Assembly: GCA_036804505.1 (NCBI GenBank)
Contig: DAIRSI010000011.1
Location: 41,569-105,568 of the forward strand
DNA length: 64,000 bases
DNA from: Phocaeicola_A sp036804505
GTDB taxonomy: Bacteria > Bacteroidota > Bacteroidia > Bacteroidales > Bacteroidaceae
Direction of reading: 5' to 3'
The translations under genes were made by a program, and so were the position numbers. The notes beneath the pieces are model-generated. The model had not been told where the DNA came from. It saw only the letters and a program-made list of their open reading frames with translations, and ran no database searches. This document shows, piece after piece, positions 1-8,340 of the stretch (positions are counted from its first letter, which is position 1; each line of letters starts with the position of its first letter).

Positions 1-539
1 TGTTTTTCGAAGAATGTCCACAGATTGTATAGCTTCTGATAATATTCGCTATATTGTGCAGGCATTTTCTTCATATCCATCTTTGCATATTTTGCCAGGA
101 TTTTTTTCAACATGTCTTTATCAAATGCTCCTGTCTGTTGGTTTCTGAAAGGAGTTTGAAGAAGCATTGGGTTAGTCCCTTTGTTGATGACATCCTCAAT
201 TTCTTCTTTTGTAACGGTCAATCCCAATTTATCAGTTTCTTTTTTGATAAGTTTGGAATTTACCAGGTTCTGCCAAACCTGATCTTTTACTTGTGTAAGC
301 TGATCATCGTTCAAAGCAGTCATTCCGCTGGTGAACTTTATTACTTCTGAATATTCATCAACGAGTTTCTGATAATCCTGTGCTGAGATTTTGTCTCCAT
401 CAATGATTCCGGCACTTTGGGCTCCTTGATGCGGTTGTAAGACTTTCCAGGCATCGCCTGCAATAAATGCAAACAATGCGAGACCGATAACAATGACCAA
501 TAATGGTCCTTTGCTTCTGATTTTTTGTAATGTTGCCAT
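1..539 (-). CDS. SurA-N/PpiD-like peptidylprolyl isomerase (N-terminal part only)
   Basis: The reading frame runs off the left edge, so only the first 179 residues are visible. It starts MATLQKIRSK. A single hydrophobic segment at about residues 13-27 anchors it in the inner membrane, and the rest (SAGIIDGDKISAQDYQKLVD and onward) resembles the SurA N-terminal chaperone region of PpiD-type foldases. Family members help fold outer-membrane and periplasmic proteins. The rotamase domain would lie outside the window, so the enzyme activity is inferred from the family. It is the last visible gene of the minus-strand envelope cluster, about 100 bases downstream of the CNNM/CorC-like gene. Confidence 0.8.
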   Translation of the reverse strand, partial: MATLQKIRSKGPLLVIVIGLALFAFIAGDAWKVLQPHQGAQSAGIIDGDKISAQDYQKLVDEYSEVIKFTSGMTALNDDQLTQVKDQVWQNLVNSKLIKKETDKLGLTVTKEEIEDVINKGTNPMLLQTPFRNQQTGAFDKDMLKKILAKYAKMDMKKMPAQYSEYYQKLYNLWTFFEK

Positions 540-640
540 TTAATTTATTGTTTATTTTGTTATTATTTTCATCTTTTCATAATATAGCGCACGAAGGTAC
601 AAAAAATGAACCGAATAATCTAGTTTTTTTAAAAAAAAGT

Positions 641-1906
641 TTATTCAAGAACTTTTAGTTTTACCAATTCGATTTTTGTTGCCGATATCTTTATGATTTT
701 AAATTCGTAATTGCCTAACCGGATAACTTCATGTAACTTTGGAAAACTCTGATATTCGTTTAAAATAAGTCCTCCGATAGTGACATACTCGTCGGATTCA
801 GGCAAATCAAGCCCGAATTGCTGGTTTACGCTTTCTATTTCGAGTCTTGCCGACAATACGTATTCATCGTCACTGATTCTTTTGGCTATGTAGGAAGTGT
901 TGTCATGTTCATCTTCTATTTCTCCGAATATTTCTTCCACCAAATCTTCCAGAGAGACAATGCCGGATGTACCGCCGAATTCGTCCACCACAACCGCAAG
1001 TGATTTCTTTTGTTGCATGAATATCTTCATTAGCTTTTGGGCTTGCATCGTTTCAGGTACGATTGGTATCTGACGGATATGGTTCATCCAGTTTGGAGCG
1101 TCTTTGAACATCTCAGAAGAGTGAATATAACCGATAATCTTGTCTATATTGTCTTTGTAAACAATGATTTTAGAATTTCCTGATTCAATGAATGTGGATT
1201 TCAGTTCCTCCAAAGGGCTGTTGGCTTCCACTGCTACTATTTCTGTTCGAGGTATCATGCAGTCTCGAACTTTTATACTTGAGAAATCCAAGGCGTTTTG
1301 AAATATCTTTACTTCATCGTCTATTTCCTCTGTTTCATCACTGTTGTCAATGCTGGATTGTATAAAATAATCCAAATCCACCTTTGTAAAAGATTTTCCT
1401 TTATTGCTTTTCTTTATCTGAGCTCCGAATATTTTGAGTATCATATAAGAAAGGTAGGAAGATATTTTGGATACAGGATATAAAATGATGTAGCATAAAT
1501 AGGCTGGGATGGCAAACCATTCCAGAGTGGCATTAGGATTGATTTTAAAAAGTGTTTTGGGAAGAAATTCGCCCGTAACCAGAATAATCAGGGTGGAAAG
1601 GATCGTTTCCACCAGTACAAGCAGTAGCCCGTCGCCCAATGCTCCAAACAGGAATCCTTTAATGAGTTGTGCCATCAAAATACCGTAAACGACAAGCGCT
1701 ATATTGTTTCCGACCAGTAACGTAGAAATAAAATCATTGGAATGCTTGTAGAATACTGACAGTATGCGGTTGGTAATATTGTCATTGTTTTCTTTTTCCA
1801 TTTCCAGTCTAAGCTTGTTAGAAGAGACAAACGCTATTTCCATTCCTGAAAAGAATGCGGAAAAAGCCATTGTAACAGCTATTTGTATAAATAAAGATAA
1901 TGACAT
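641..1906 (-). CDS. CNNM/CorC (HlyC) family membrane protein, DUF21-CBS-CBS-CorC
   Basis: The 421-residue protein has the standard order for this family. A DUF21 membrane domain with about four hydrophobic segments fills residues 1-190. A CBS pair follows at about 215-335, including MIPRTEIVAVE and VVVDEFGGTSGIVSLEDLVE. A CorC_HlyC domain (YVTIGGLILNEY) is at the C-terminus. Family members are linked to Mg2+/Co2+ efflux, and Bacteroidetes relatives include GldE; the older name hemolysin is not evidence of toxicity. The start lies 2 bases after the lptC stop, so the two are probably co-translated. The exact substrate is not shown by the sequence. Confidence 0.88.
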   Translation of the reverse strand: MSLSLFIQIAVTMAFSAFFSGMEIAFVSSNKLRLEMEKENNDNITNRILSVFYKHSNDFISTLLVGNNIALVVYGILMAQLIKGFLFGALGDGLLLVLVETILSTLIILVTGEFLPKTLFKINPNATLEWFAIPAYLCYIILYPVSKISSYLSYMILKIFGAQIKKSNKGKSFTKVDLDYFIQSSIDNSDETEEIDDEVKIFQNALDFSSIKVRDCMIPRTEIVAVEANSPLEELKSTFIESGNSKIIVYKDNIDKIIGYIHSSEMFKDAPNWMNHIRQIPIVPETMQAQKLMKIFMQQKKSLAVVVDEFGGTSGIVSLEDLVEEIFGEIEDEHDNTSYIAKRISDDEYVLSARLEIESVNQQFGLDLPESDEYVTIGGLILNEYQSFPKLHEVIRLGNYEFKIIKISATKIELVKLKVLE

Positions 1907-1908
1907 GT

Positions 1909-2532
1909 TTATTTTTTTATCGAGTCTCTTGGAATGGAATCCTTGTGTTCTACAACCGGTAAGATACCGGTTGAATTATATATGATGTAATCCGTGAATT
2001 GCTGATTGGATTTGAAACCGATACCGGTGAGTATCTTGTCTTTTTGTTGGATGCGCATGTATTTGCTTGAATACACTTCACCCATATTCTGATCCCAAAA
2101 GAGTAATTCCGTATTGAATCGTTCTCCTTTTAAGTTGCGGATACTGACGTGCCCGCGAAGTTCCCATAATTTCTTGATATTGTAATAATAGGCTGTATCT
2201 GCCATTATGCTGGCATCGACATGGAACTTTTCATCGAATTTTTCAATGAACAAACCTTTTTCGAAAGCCCAGTAGGGGGGATTTTTTTTATCGTAAATGA
2301 GCCATTCCTCTGTGATAATTCTGTAACGGATGAGGCCTGAATCTGAAATCAATGAAGATGTTCCGATATTTTTTAATGTAGGCAATGAATCTTTCTCATG
2401 AATGGCAGGAGCCAGATTTTCTTTTTCATTCGAACAGGAAGGAAATAAAAGAAGCATAACTGTTGCCCAAATTGCAACAGTTATGCTTAATTTTATAATA
2501 AATAATTTATTTGTCTGCGAGTCTTCTGCCAT
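1909..2532 (-). CDS. lptC: LPS export system periplasmic protein LptC
   Basis: This 207-residue protein has an N-terminal hydrophobic segment (about residues 13-31) ending in FPSC, which could be a lipobox. A periplasmic LptC-type beta domain follows (GLIRYRIITEEW, YYNIKKLWELRGHVSI, IQQKDKILTGIGF). LptC links the LptB2FG transporter to the LptA bridge that carries LPS to the outer membrane. It begins 3 bases after the TPR gene stop and ends 2 bases before the CNNM/CorC gene, so it is in the middle of an operon. Whether it is a lipoprotein or simply membrane-anchored cannot be decided from the sequence. Confidence 0.85.
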   Translation of the reverse strand: MAEDSQTNKLFIIKLSITVAIWATVMLLLFPSCSNEKENLAPAIHEKDSLPTLKNIGTSSLISDSGLIRYRIITEEWLIYDKKNPPYWAFEKGLFIEKFDEKFHVDASIMADTAYYYNIKKLWELRGHVSIRNLKGERFNTELLFWDQNMGEVYSSKYMRIQQKDKILTGIGFKSNQQFTDYIIYNSTGILPVVEHKDSIPRDSIKK

Positions 2533-2535
2533 AGA

Positions 2536-3897
2536 TTATCTACATCTTAATGTAGTAGTTACACCCGCTACTGAGATAGATTGTCCCTCTTTATAATTAG
2601 GATCCATGAATACATCGTCTCTCTTCGGGAATCCGCTTCTGAAAGAACCTGCCAGTCTGCTTGCTTCTCCTGAAACTTTCGGATCAATGGATTTGGCACG
2701 CATGGCTGCATCATAAGCTGCACAATAAACTGCACCCCTTAAAACCGGGTCACTGTAACCGCCTGCATTAGCAGCGATACAGTTTGCAATGATTAATTGA
2801 GCTTTACCCATGCTTGGATCATATTGCAAAGCCTGAGCTGCATAATGTCTTGCTTCGCCAAACTCTCTTTTGTGTGCCAGGATAGCGGCGATATTGAAAG
2901 AATAATCAGCTTTCTTGTCTCTGTCATCTTCCAACTTAATGGCTTGCTCGAAATAGTCAATGGCTTTGGCTGTATTGCCTCTCTTATAATACATGGCACC
3001 GCAACCTAAAGCAGATTCTGCAGTAGGGGAAATGGCGTTGCTATATTCAGATGCCGTGAAATATACTTCGGACTCTGTGCAACCCATCATTCTCATGATT
3101 GACAAAACACCTTTCAGATAATCAAAATTGCTCTTGTTCTCTTTTACTTTCGGCTCATAGATTGACTGCAAGTTTTCGCATGTAGCAACGCCGCTGTTGA
3201 TGAACAATGCATCAAGGTTTTCCTTGGTTGCCTTGTATGCAGCAATAACATCATCTTTTGTTTGTAACTTTTTACCCTTATCCAAATAGTCGGATGTGGT
3301 TAAATAGTCCTGAATAAATTGTTCCTTGAAATTAGAATCTGTTTTAAGCTTTTTAGAACCGATGAACAAAAATTCTTGCAAAAGATAAGCCTCACTGTTT
3401 TCTTTTTCTTCATCAATAGATGATTTCAGCATGTCATAAGCTTTCTTTATGTCTGCTTTGTCTCCCATGAGAGTTAGATAGTCGTGCGCTTCTCTTCCAA
3501 TCAAAGAACCTTTTGTTGTAGGATTCTTTACATAAGTGTTAAGAATATCCAGATATTTGATACGCTGGTCATATACACCAAAAAGTTCATTGATGTACGC
3601 AGCCTTCTTAGCGGGGTCTTTCTCTTGTGCAATCAAACCGCTCAAAATCTTGGTACCGTTTGTATACGTACCGACTTGTGCCAGTGGTGCATCCTGAAAG
3701 ACTTGTTTCCATGCGGGATAAGCATCTTTGAAGTTTCCCGTCTTCACATACTCAGAATAAATACTGATGTTTTTCAAACAGTTGATACTGTCTTGTCCGT
3801 GTCCAAATTTGGACCCGTCAACAACACCCTTTTGTGCGAAAGTGCTTGTCGCTCCTAGTGCAAGAACGATCAAAGCTGTAGCTACTTTTACTTTCAT
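2536..3897 (-). CDS. Secreted tetratricopeptide-repeat protein
   Basis: A 453-residue protein with a clear signal peptide (MKVKVATALIVLALGATSTFAQ). Tandem helical repeats are easiest to see at about residues 295-370, for example AMYYKRGNTAKAIDYFEQAI and NIAAILAHKREFGEARHYAA, which match the TPR pattern. It is expected in the periplasm or at the inner face of the outer membrane as a scaffold. It sits between an outer-membrane barrel gene and lptC in the same operon, so a role in envelope assembly is an inference. No enzyme motif is visible. Confidence 0.8.
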   Translation of the reverse strand: MKVKVATALIVLALGATSTFAQKGVVDGSKFGHGQDSINCLKNISIYSEYVKTGNFKDAYPAWKQVFQDAPLAQVGTYTNGTKILSGLIAQEKDPAKKAAYINELFGVYDQRIKYLDILNTYVKNPTTKGSLIGREAHDYLTLMGDKADIKKAYDMLKSSIDEEKENSEAYLLQEFLFIGSKKLKTDSNFKEQFIQDYLTTSDYLDKGKKLQTKDDVIAAYKATKENLDALFINSGVATCENLQSIYEPKVKENKSNFDYLKGVLSIMRMMGCTESEVYFTASEYSNAISPTAESALGCGAMYYKRGNTAKAIDYFEQAIKLEDDRDKKADYSFNIAAILAHKREFGEARHYAAQALQYDPSMGKAQLIIANCIAANAGGYSDPVLRGAVYCAAYDAAMRAKSIDPKVSGEASRLAGSFRSGFPKRDDVFMDPNYKEGQSISVAGVTTTLRCR

Positions 3898-3939
3898 CGT
3901 ATAGATATTTTAATGAATTAATTTATTTTATTTATTTTA

Positions 3940-5226
3940 TTATTCCATCTTCCATTTCTTAAACCATGCTTCATTGAATGTGAATCCTACGCATACACCG
4001 AGTCTGTTTTCTTTCAACAAGCCGGCTGTTTTGGGACTAATCTTCACATATTGGCCACTAATGTTAATGAGTGAGCGTCCAATAGGCAATGAAAAACCGG
4101 CCGTAACTCCATATTCACGTGCTCCCGGATGTCCGTCTACGCGAGCATAAGGGTCGGAATAATAAGCGCCGGCTTTATATTTTATCCTATTCAGATAATT
4201 TCTACTGTATGAATTGGGCAGATATTCTAATCCGAAAGCATATTTTATACGGTCACACAACATTCTGTTTTCTCCAAAGAACTTGGTTGAACCATATTTC
4301 TGCAAGGTATAGTCAAAGCCCAATGTCAGTTTGTTATTATATGTGACTGTTATACCTCCTCCATAGCTGTAAGGAAGTTGGAAAGCCCGACTGATATTTG
4401 TAGTATCGGCAACCGTGACAGAGGTTGTATTGTTTTGGCTCGCATTGATGATTCTTGCATTCGAGCCAATATCATGCCCCAGTGAAAAGATTCCACCGAC
4501 TGTAACATTCCATTTCTTATTTATGTCATACGAATACTGTAGGCCGAAATCCAACTTGTAAGTATAAATATCAGCTTCATAAATTCTCTCTGTGGTATTT
4601 GCGGACGTCTGACTAAATGAACTGACTATTGTGTGCTTTAAGTTACCATATAAATATGAGGCGTTCACACCTACTGAAAAATTTTTGAATGCTTCATACC
4701 CAAGACCTACAAATACTTGATTAAGTCCTCCTTCTCCATAGTAACTTCTGGTAGAAGTTATATCTTCATAGTCTCCTGCATTTGTAAGAGTTTCAGATGT
4801 ACTGAAATTATATCCTATATTGGAATATGGCAGCATGCCTATTGTGATACCCAGTTTCTTTTTTAATCTGAATTGCATGGCCAGGTAGTCAAAACTGGAA
4901 TTACGAATGTTTTTCTTAATTCCATTTTCATTGAAGTTGGTGTTCTGTAATGTGATACCCCCATCGAATAGAAAGGTCATGGAATCTACGGCAGAATAGG
5001 ATGCCGGATTGATGGCATTGATTTGCGCTTTGCCGCGTAATCCTATGCCGATGCCTCCCATTGCTTTATTCGCTCCTGTAGCTTGATCGGACAATTGTCC
5101 AAAACCATACCTTGTGTAAGGAGAGTTCTGTCCATTTGTGCCGTATTGGCCATATTGTGCATGGGCTGCGCTTGCCATTGCTATAAATATAACCAATGGG
5201 TATATTATTCTGCTTTTAGTTATCAT
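3940..5226 (-). CDS. Outer-membrane beta-barrel protein of unknown function
   Basis: 428 residues with a signal peptide ending AAHAQ. The rest is rich in alternating hydrophobic and aromatic strands (LGITIGMLPYSNIGYNFS, FSVGVNASYLYGNLKHTI, LINISGQYVKISP). The early segment AMGGIGIGLRGKAQINAINP resembles the start of FadL/OmpP1-like barrels. The ligand is unknown. It is the first gene of the minus-strand operon leading through the TPR gene to lptC, and a good -33/-7 promoter lies 35-66 bases upstream of its start. It could be a fatty-acid-type transporter or a structural barrel; the sequence does not decide. Confidence 0.75.
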   Translation of the reverse strand: MITKSRIIYPLVIFIAMASAAHAQYGQYGTNGQNSPYTRYGFGQLSDQATGANKAMGGIGIGLRGKAQINAINPASYSAVDSMTFLFDGGITLQNTNFNENGIKKNIRNSSFDYLAMQFRLKKKLGITIGMLPYSNIGYNFSTSETLTNAGDYEDITSTRSYYGEGGLNQVFVGLGYEAFKNFSVGVNASYLYGNLKHTIVSSFSQTSANTTERIYEADIYTYKLDFGLQYSYDINKKWNVTVGGIFSLGHDIGSNARIINASQNNTTSVTVADTTNISRAFQLPYSYGGGITVTYNNKLTLGFDYTLQKYGSTKFFGENRMLCDRIKYAFGLEYLPNSYSRNYLNRIKYKAGAYYSDPYARVDGHPGAREYGVTAGFSLPIGRSLINISGQYVKISPKTAGLLKENRLGVCVGFTFNEAWFKKWKME

Positions 5227-5260
5227 ATAATCTTTTTAGACCCTTCTTTTAAATTTGACT

Positions 5261-5292
5261 GCAAAGATGGTACTTTTTATGTTTGTTTCAAA
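5261..5292 (-). promoter_or_regulatory. Bacteroides-type promoter of the barrel-TPR-lptC operon
   Basis: Read on the minus strand: TTTG (5292-5289), 19 bases, then CATCTTTGC (5269-5261), one base off the TAnnTTTGC -7 consensus. Transcription would start near 5254, giving a leader of about 28 bases to the ATG at 5226. Confidence 0.55.
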
Positions 5293-5453
5293 AGAAAAAT
5301 TCCGTTCTCTCGTTAAAAAAAACAAAAGGCACGGGTTTTCATTCATTATATTTTCCTTGCAAAGGAACAAAAAAATAACGAAAGAATCCAAAATTTGACA
5401 GGTAAATCAGTATATTTTTAGTTTTTTCTACTTATGAACTGCCAAAATAAGAT

Positions 5454-5462
5454 TATTTTTGC
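5454..5462 (+). promoter_or_regulatory. -7 box upstream of the DUF4105 gene
   Basis: TATTTTTGC matches the Bacteroides -7 consensus and lies 33 bases before the ATG at 5495. No convincing -33 TTTG sits at the expected 19-21 base spacing, so only the -7 element is claimed. Confidence 0.4.
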
Positions 5463-5494
5463 ATCCGGAATAAAAGTAAGAGCATTATTAACGT

Positions 5495-6676
5495 ATGAAA
5501 AGTCGGCTTATATATTTATGTGTTTTATTATTTTCGGTTAGCTATGGATCTTTTGCAGCCGAAAATCAGGATTCATTAAAAGTCAGTCTTCTGACTTGTT
5601 CTCCCGGTCAGGAAGTTTATTCATTATACGGACATACTGCAGTACGTGTACAAAATATTCGTACGGGAGAGGATTGGGTCTTTAACTATGGTATGTTCAG
5701 CTTCAGTACGCCTAATTTTTTAATGAGATTCGTAAAAGGAGAAACTGATTATGAATTGGGAGTGATGCCTTTTGATTATTTTACTCAGGAATATAAGGAA
5801 AGGGGGTCTTTTGTACGTCAGCAAGTATTGAATTTATCTCCCAAGGAGGCAAAAACCCTCGCGGTGTTGCTAGCTGAAAATTATATGCCGCAAAACAGAG
5901 TATATCGTTATAATTATTTTTATGATAATTGTACTACGCGCGCACGTGATAAAATTGAAGAGAGTATAGAAGGAAAAGTGCTTTATCCTAAGTTTGATGA
6001 AACGGTTTCGTTCAGGCAGATAGTTCATGAATATACTAAAGAACATCCATGGGCAGAGTTTGGAGTTGATCTTTGTTTGGGGAGTCAGGCTGATTCTCCT
6101 ATTGATACCCGCAAGCAGATGTTTGCACCTTTCAATATGTTACAGGCTGCTCATATCGCTAAAATTAAAAACCTTGATGGCACTGAAAGACCTTTAATAC
6201 GTGAAGAAGAGAATATTGTGCAGCCTGCAAATCAAAATATTGAGAAAGAATTCCCATTATCTCCTATGCAGGTTTCTGTATTTCTTTTTGTAATAACTTT
6301 GACTCTTTGTCTCCTGCAGCTGAAAATAAAACGGATTTTTTGGGGGATAGATTTATTTTGGTTTGCTTTGCAAGGATTGTCCGGGTGCATTATCGCTTTT
6401 CTGTTTTTCTTTTCAGAACACCCAACCGTTGGGAGTAATTACCTTATAATTATATTGAATCCTCTGCCGTTATTTTATTTGCCACGGTTATTGTATTGTG
6501 ACTTTAAACATAAAAAGGACCATTATCACTACGTAAATATAGTAGTTTTAACACTTTTTGTGCTTCTTTGGGGCGTTATACCACAAAAAATATCTCCAGT
6601 AGTGCTACCTTTGGCATCTAGTTTGTTGGTTATCTCTATAACCCATTTAGTTTTGGAGAATAAAATAAAGAAATGA
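5495..6676 (+). CDS. DUF4105 family membrane protein
   Basis: 393 residues: signal peptide (about 1-22), an extracytoplasmic DUF4105 domain, then about four or five hydrophobic segments from residue 255 on. The domain keeps a His in LYGHTAVRV (H47) and a Cys in YDNCTTRARD (C146). An Arg-Tyr-Asn-Tyr context of this sort is typical of permuted NlpC/P60-like papain folds, so a thiol hydrolase is possible but unproven. Its stop overlaps the start of the PafA-like gene by 4 bases (ATGA), so the two proteins are probably made together and may work together. Confidence 0.72.
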   Translation: MKSRLIYLCVLLFSVSYGSFAAENQDSLKVSLLTCSPGQEVYSLYGHTAVRVQNIRTGEDWVFNYGMFSFSTPNFLMRFVKGETDYELGVMPFDYFTQEYKERGSFVRQQVLNLSPKEAKTLAVLLAENYMPQNRVYRYNYFYDNCTTRARDKIEESIEGKVLYPKFDETVSFRQIVHEYTKEHPWAEFGVDLCLGSQADSPIDTRKQMFAPFNMLQAAHIAKIKNLDGTERPLIREEENIVQPANQNIEKEFPLSPMQVSVFLFVITLTLCLLQLKIKRIFWGIDLFWFALQGLSGCIIAFLFFFSEHPTVGSNYLIIILNPLPLFYLPRLLYCDFKHKKDHYHYVNIVVLTLFVLLWGVIPQKISPVVLPLASSLLVISITHLVLENKIKK

Positions 6677-8247
6677 AAAAGGAACGAATGATTTTAACAT
6701 CCTTGCTGGCAGTGCTGATTCTTACAAATATGCAGGCACAGCAGATAACGAACTCCCCAAAGCTCGTTGTAGGTGTTACTATTGATCAACTTCGTTCTGA
6801 TTATCTGGAAGCCTTTTCGGCATTATACGGAGAAAAAGGCTTCAAGAGGCTGTTGAAAGAAGGACTCGTGTATCATGATGTGGAATATTCATTCAATGAT
6901 GTGGATAGAGCTTCTGCCATTGCCGCCATATATTCCGGTACACCACCTTATTATAATGGTATTGTCGCAGACAATTGGCTGGATAGAGCAACACTGCGTG
7001 TCGTAAATTGTGTAGATGATACAAAGGTCATCGGATATGAGACTTTACAAAGTTCTTCACCACGAAAGCTTTCCGTTTCTACAATTACAGATGAATTAAA
7101 GGTTTCTACAAATGGTAGGGGACTGGTTTTCTCGTTTTCCCCATTTCGGGAAGCAGCTGTATTCTCTGCAGGTCATGCAGCTGACGGTGCTTTTTGGCTG
7201 GACGATGACAATGGTCGATGGTGCGGCACTTCCTATTATGGCAATTTCCCTTTTTGGATCACTTCATATAATGATCAGAGCAAACCTGATAAGAGAATTA
7301 AATCTATTGCCTGGACTCCATGGGCTGATGCGAATGATGTAACCTTACAGAAAAACAGGAATGCCGATTTCAAATATGTTTTTAGTGATGCAAAGGGAAA
7401 GGTGAGATTCAAGACTTCACCGTTGGTAAATGATGAGGTAAATAACATCGTTGGCCAGTGTCTTCAAAATACTGAAATAGGAGCTGACAGCATTTCAGAT
7501 TTCCTGTCCGTGAATTATTATGGAGGTTGTTTTGATCATAAGTCTTTTTCGGACTCTCCTGAAGAGATGAAGGATGTATATATCCGCTTGGACAGAGATA
7601 TTGCGGAACTTCTTGATTTGGTAGATAAGAAAGTAGGTTTGAAAAACACCTTGTTTTTTGTAACATCTACTGGTTTCAATGATCAGGAATCTATCAACGA
7701 TATTTATCGTATTCCTACCGGAGAATTCAATATCAAACGATGCACTGCTTTACTCAATATGTACTTGATGGCCATTTATGGTGACGGACAGTATGTTGAT
7801 GCCTATCATGGCAATCAGATTTATTTGAATCATAAACTGATAGAGCAAAAGCATTTGAATCTTACGGAAATAATGAACCGGTCATCTGAATTCTTGATTC
7901 AGGTTCAAGGCATTAAGGATGTATATACTTCACGGAGACTGCAATTTGATGCCTGTATTCCGGAAATCAGCAGGATAAAAAATGGGTACAATACCCAGAT
8001 ATCCGGAGATATAACGCTTATCATCAATTCCGGATGGAAATTTGTTGATCCGGATAAAACAGAACAACCAACAGTGAGGAATTCTTTCGTTGAATTTCCT
8101 CTTATATTTTTTGGAGCAAACGTCAAGTCTGATAATTATTTTCAGACAGTTACCACTGACTACATAGCTCCAACCCTTGCTCATTGCATGCGTATACGTG
8201 CACCAAATGCATGTAGAGTTTCTCCTTTGGCAATAAGCCGTCGGTAA
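6673..8247 (+). CDS. PafA-like alkaline phosphatase superfamily protein, probable pseudoenzyme
   Basis: 524 residues with a signal peptide ending MQAQ. The fold matches the PafA/type I phosphodiesterase family (VGVTIDQLRSDYLEAF, GFKRLLKEGL, IYSGTPPYYNGIVADNW, VFSAGHAADGAFWLDD, DVYIRLDRDIAELLD). Asp38 in TIDQLR is the first metal ligand and is kept. The expected nucleophile stretch (a Thr/Ser before PGHAS) is replaced by NDVDRASA. The late ADHG metal motif is replaced by STGFNDQES, and the final HG motif before the VPLIFFG-like strand is absent. This suggests a binding or scaffold role rather than phosphatase activity. It is translationally coupled to the DUF4105 gene and lies just upstream of secA. 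Confidence 0.78.
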   Translation: MKKERMILTSLLAVLILTNMQAQQITNSPKLVVGVTIDQLRSDYLEAFSALYGEKGFKRLLKEGLVYHDVEYSFNDVDRASAIAAIYSGTPPYYNGIVADNWLDRATLRVVNCVDDTKVIGYETLQSSSPRKLSVSTITDELKVSTNGRGLVFSFSPFREAAVFSAGHAADGAFWLDDDNGRWCGTSYYGNFPFWITSYNDQSKPDKRIKSIAWTPWADANDVTLQKNRNADFKYVFSDAKGKVRFKTSPLVNDEVNNIVGQCLQNTEIGADSISDFLSVNYYGGCFDHKSFSDSPEEMKDVYIRLDRDIAELLDLVDKKVGLKNTLFFVTSTGFNDQESINDIYRIPTGEFNIKRCTALLNMYLMAIYGDGQYVDAYHGNQIYLNHKLIEQKHLNLTEIMNRSSEFLIQVQGIKDVYTSRRLQFDACIPEISRIKNGYNTQISGDITLIINSGWKFVDPDKTEQPTVRNSFVEFPLIFFGANVKSDNYFQTVTTDYIAPTLAHCMRIRAPNACRVSPLAISRR

Positions 8248-8286
8248 ATATTTAAGGAAAAGCAAAGGTTAATTTATATTTTTGAT

Positions 8287-8295
8287 TAACTTTGC
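8287..8295 (+). promoter_or_regulatory. -7 box of secA
   Basis: TAACTTTGC is a perfect match to the Bacteroides -7 consensus, 46 bases before the secA ATG. The -33 position is poor. Confidence 0.45.
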
Positions 8296-8340
8296 ACCCT
8301 GAATTATAATCATTTAGAAATAATAAATAAACTACAATAA

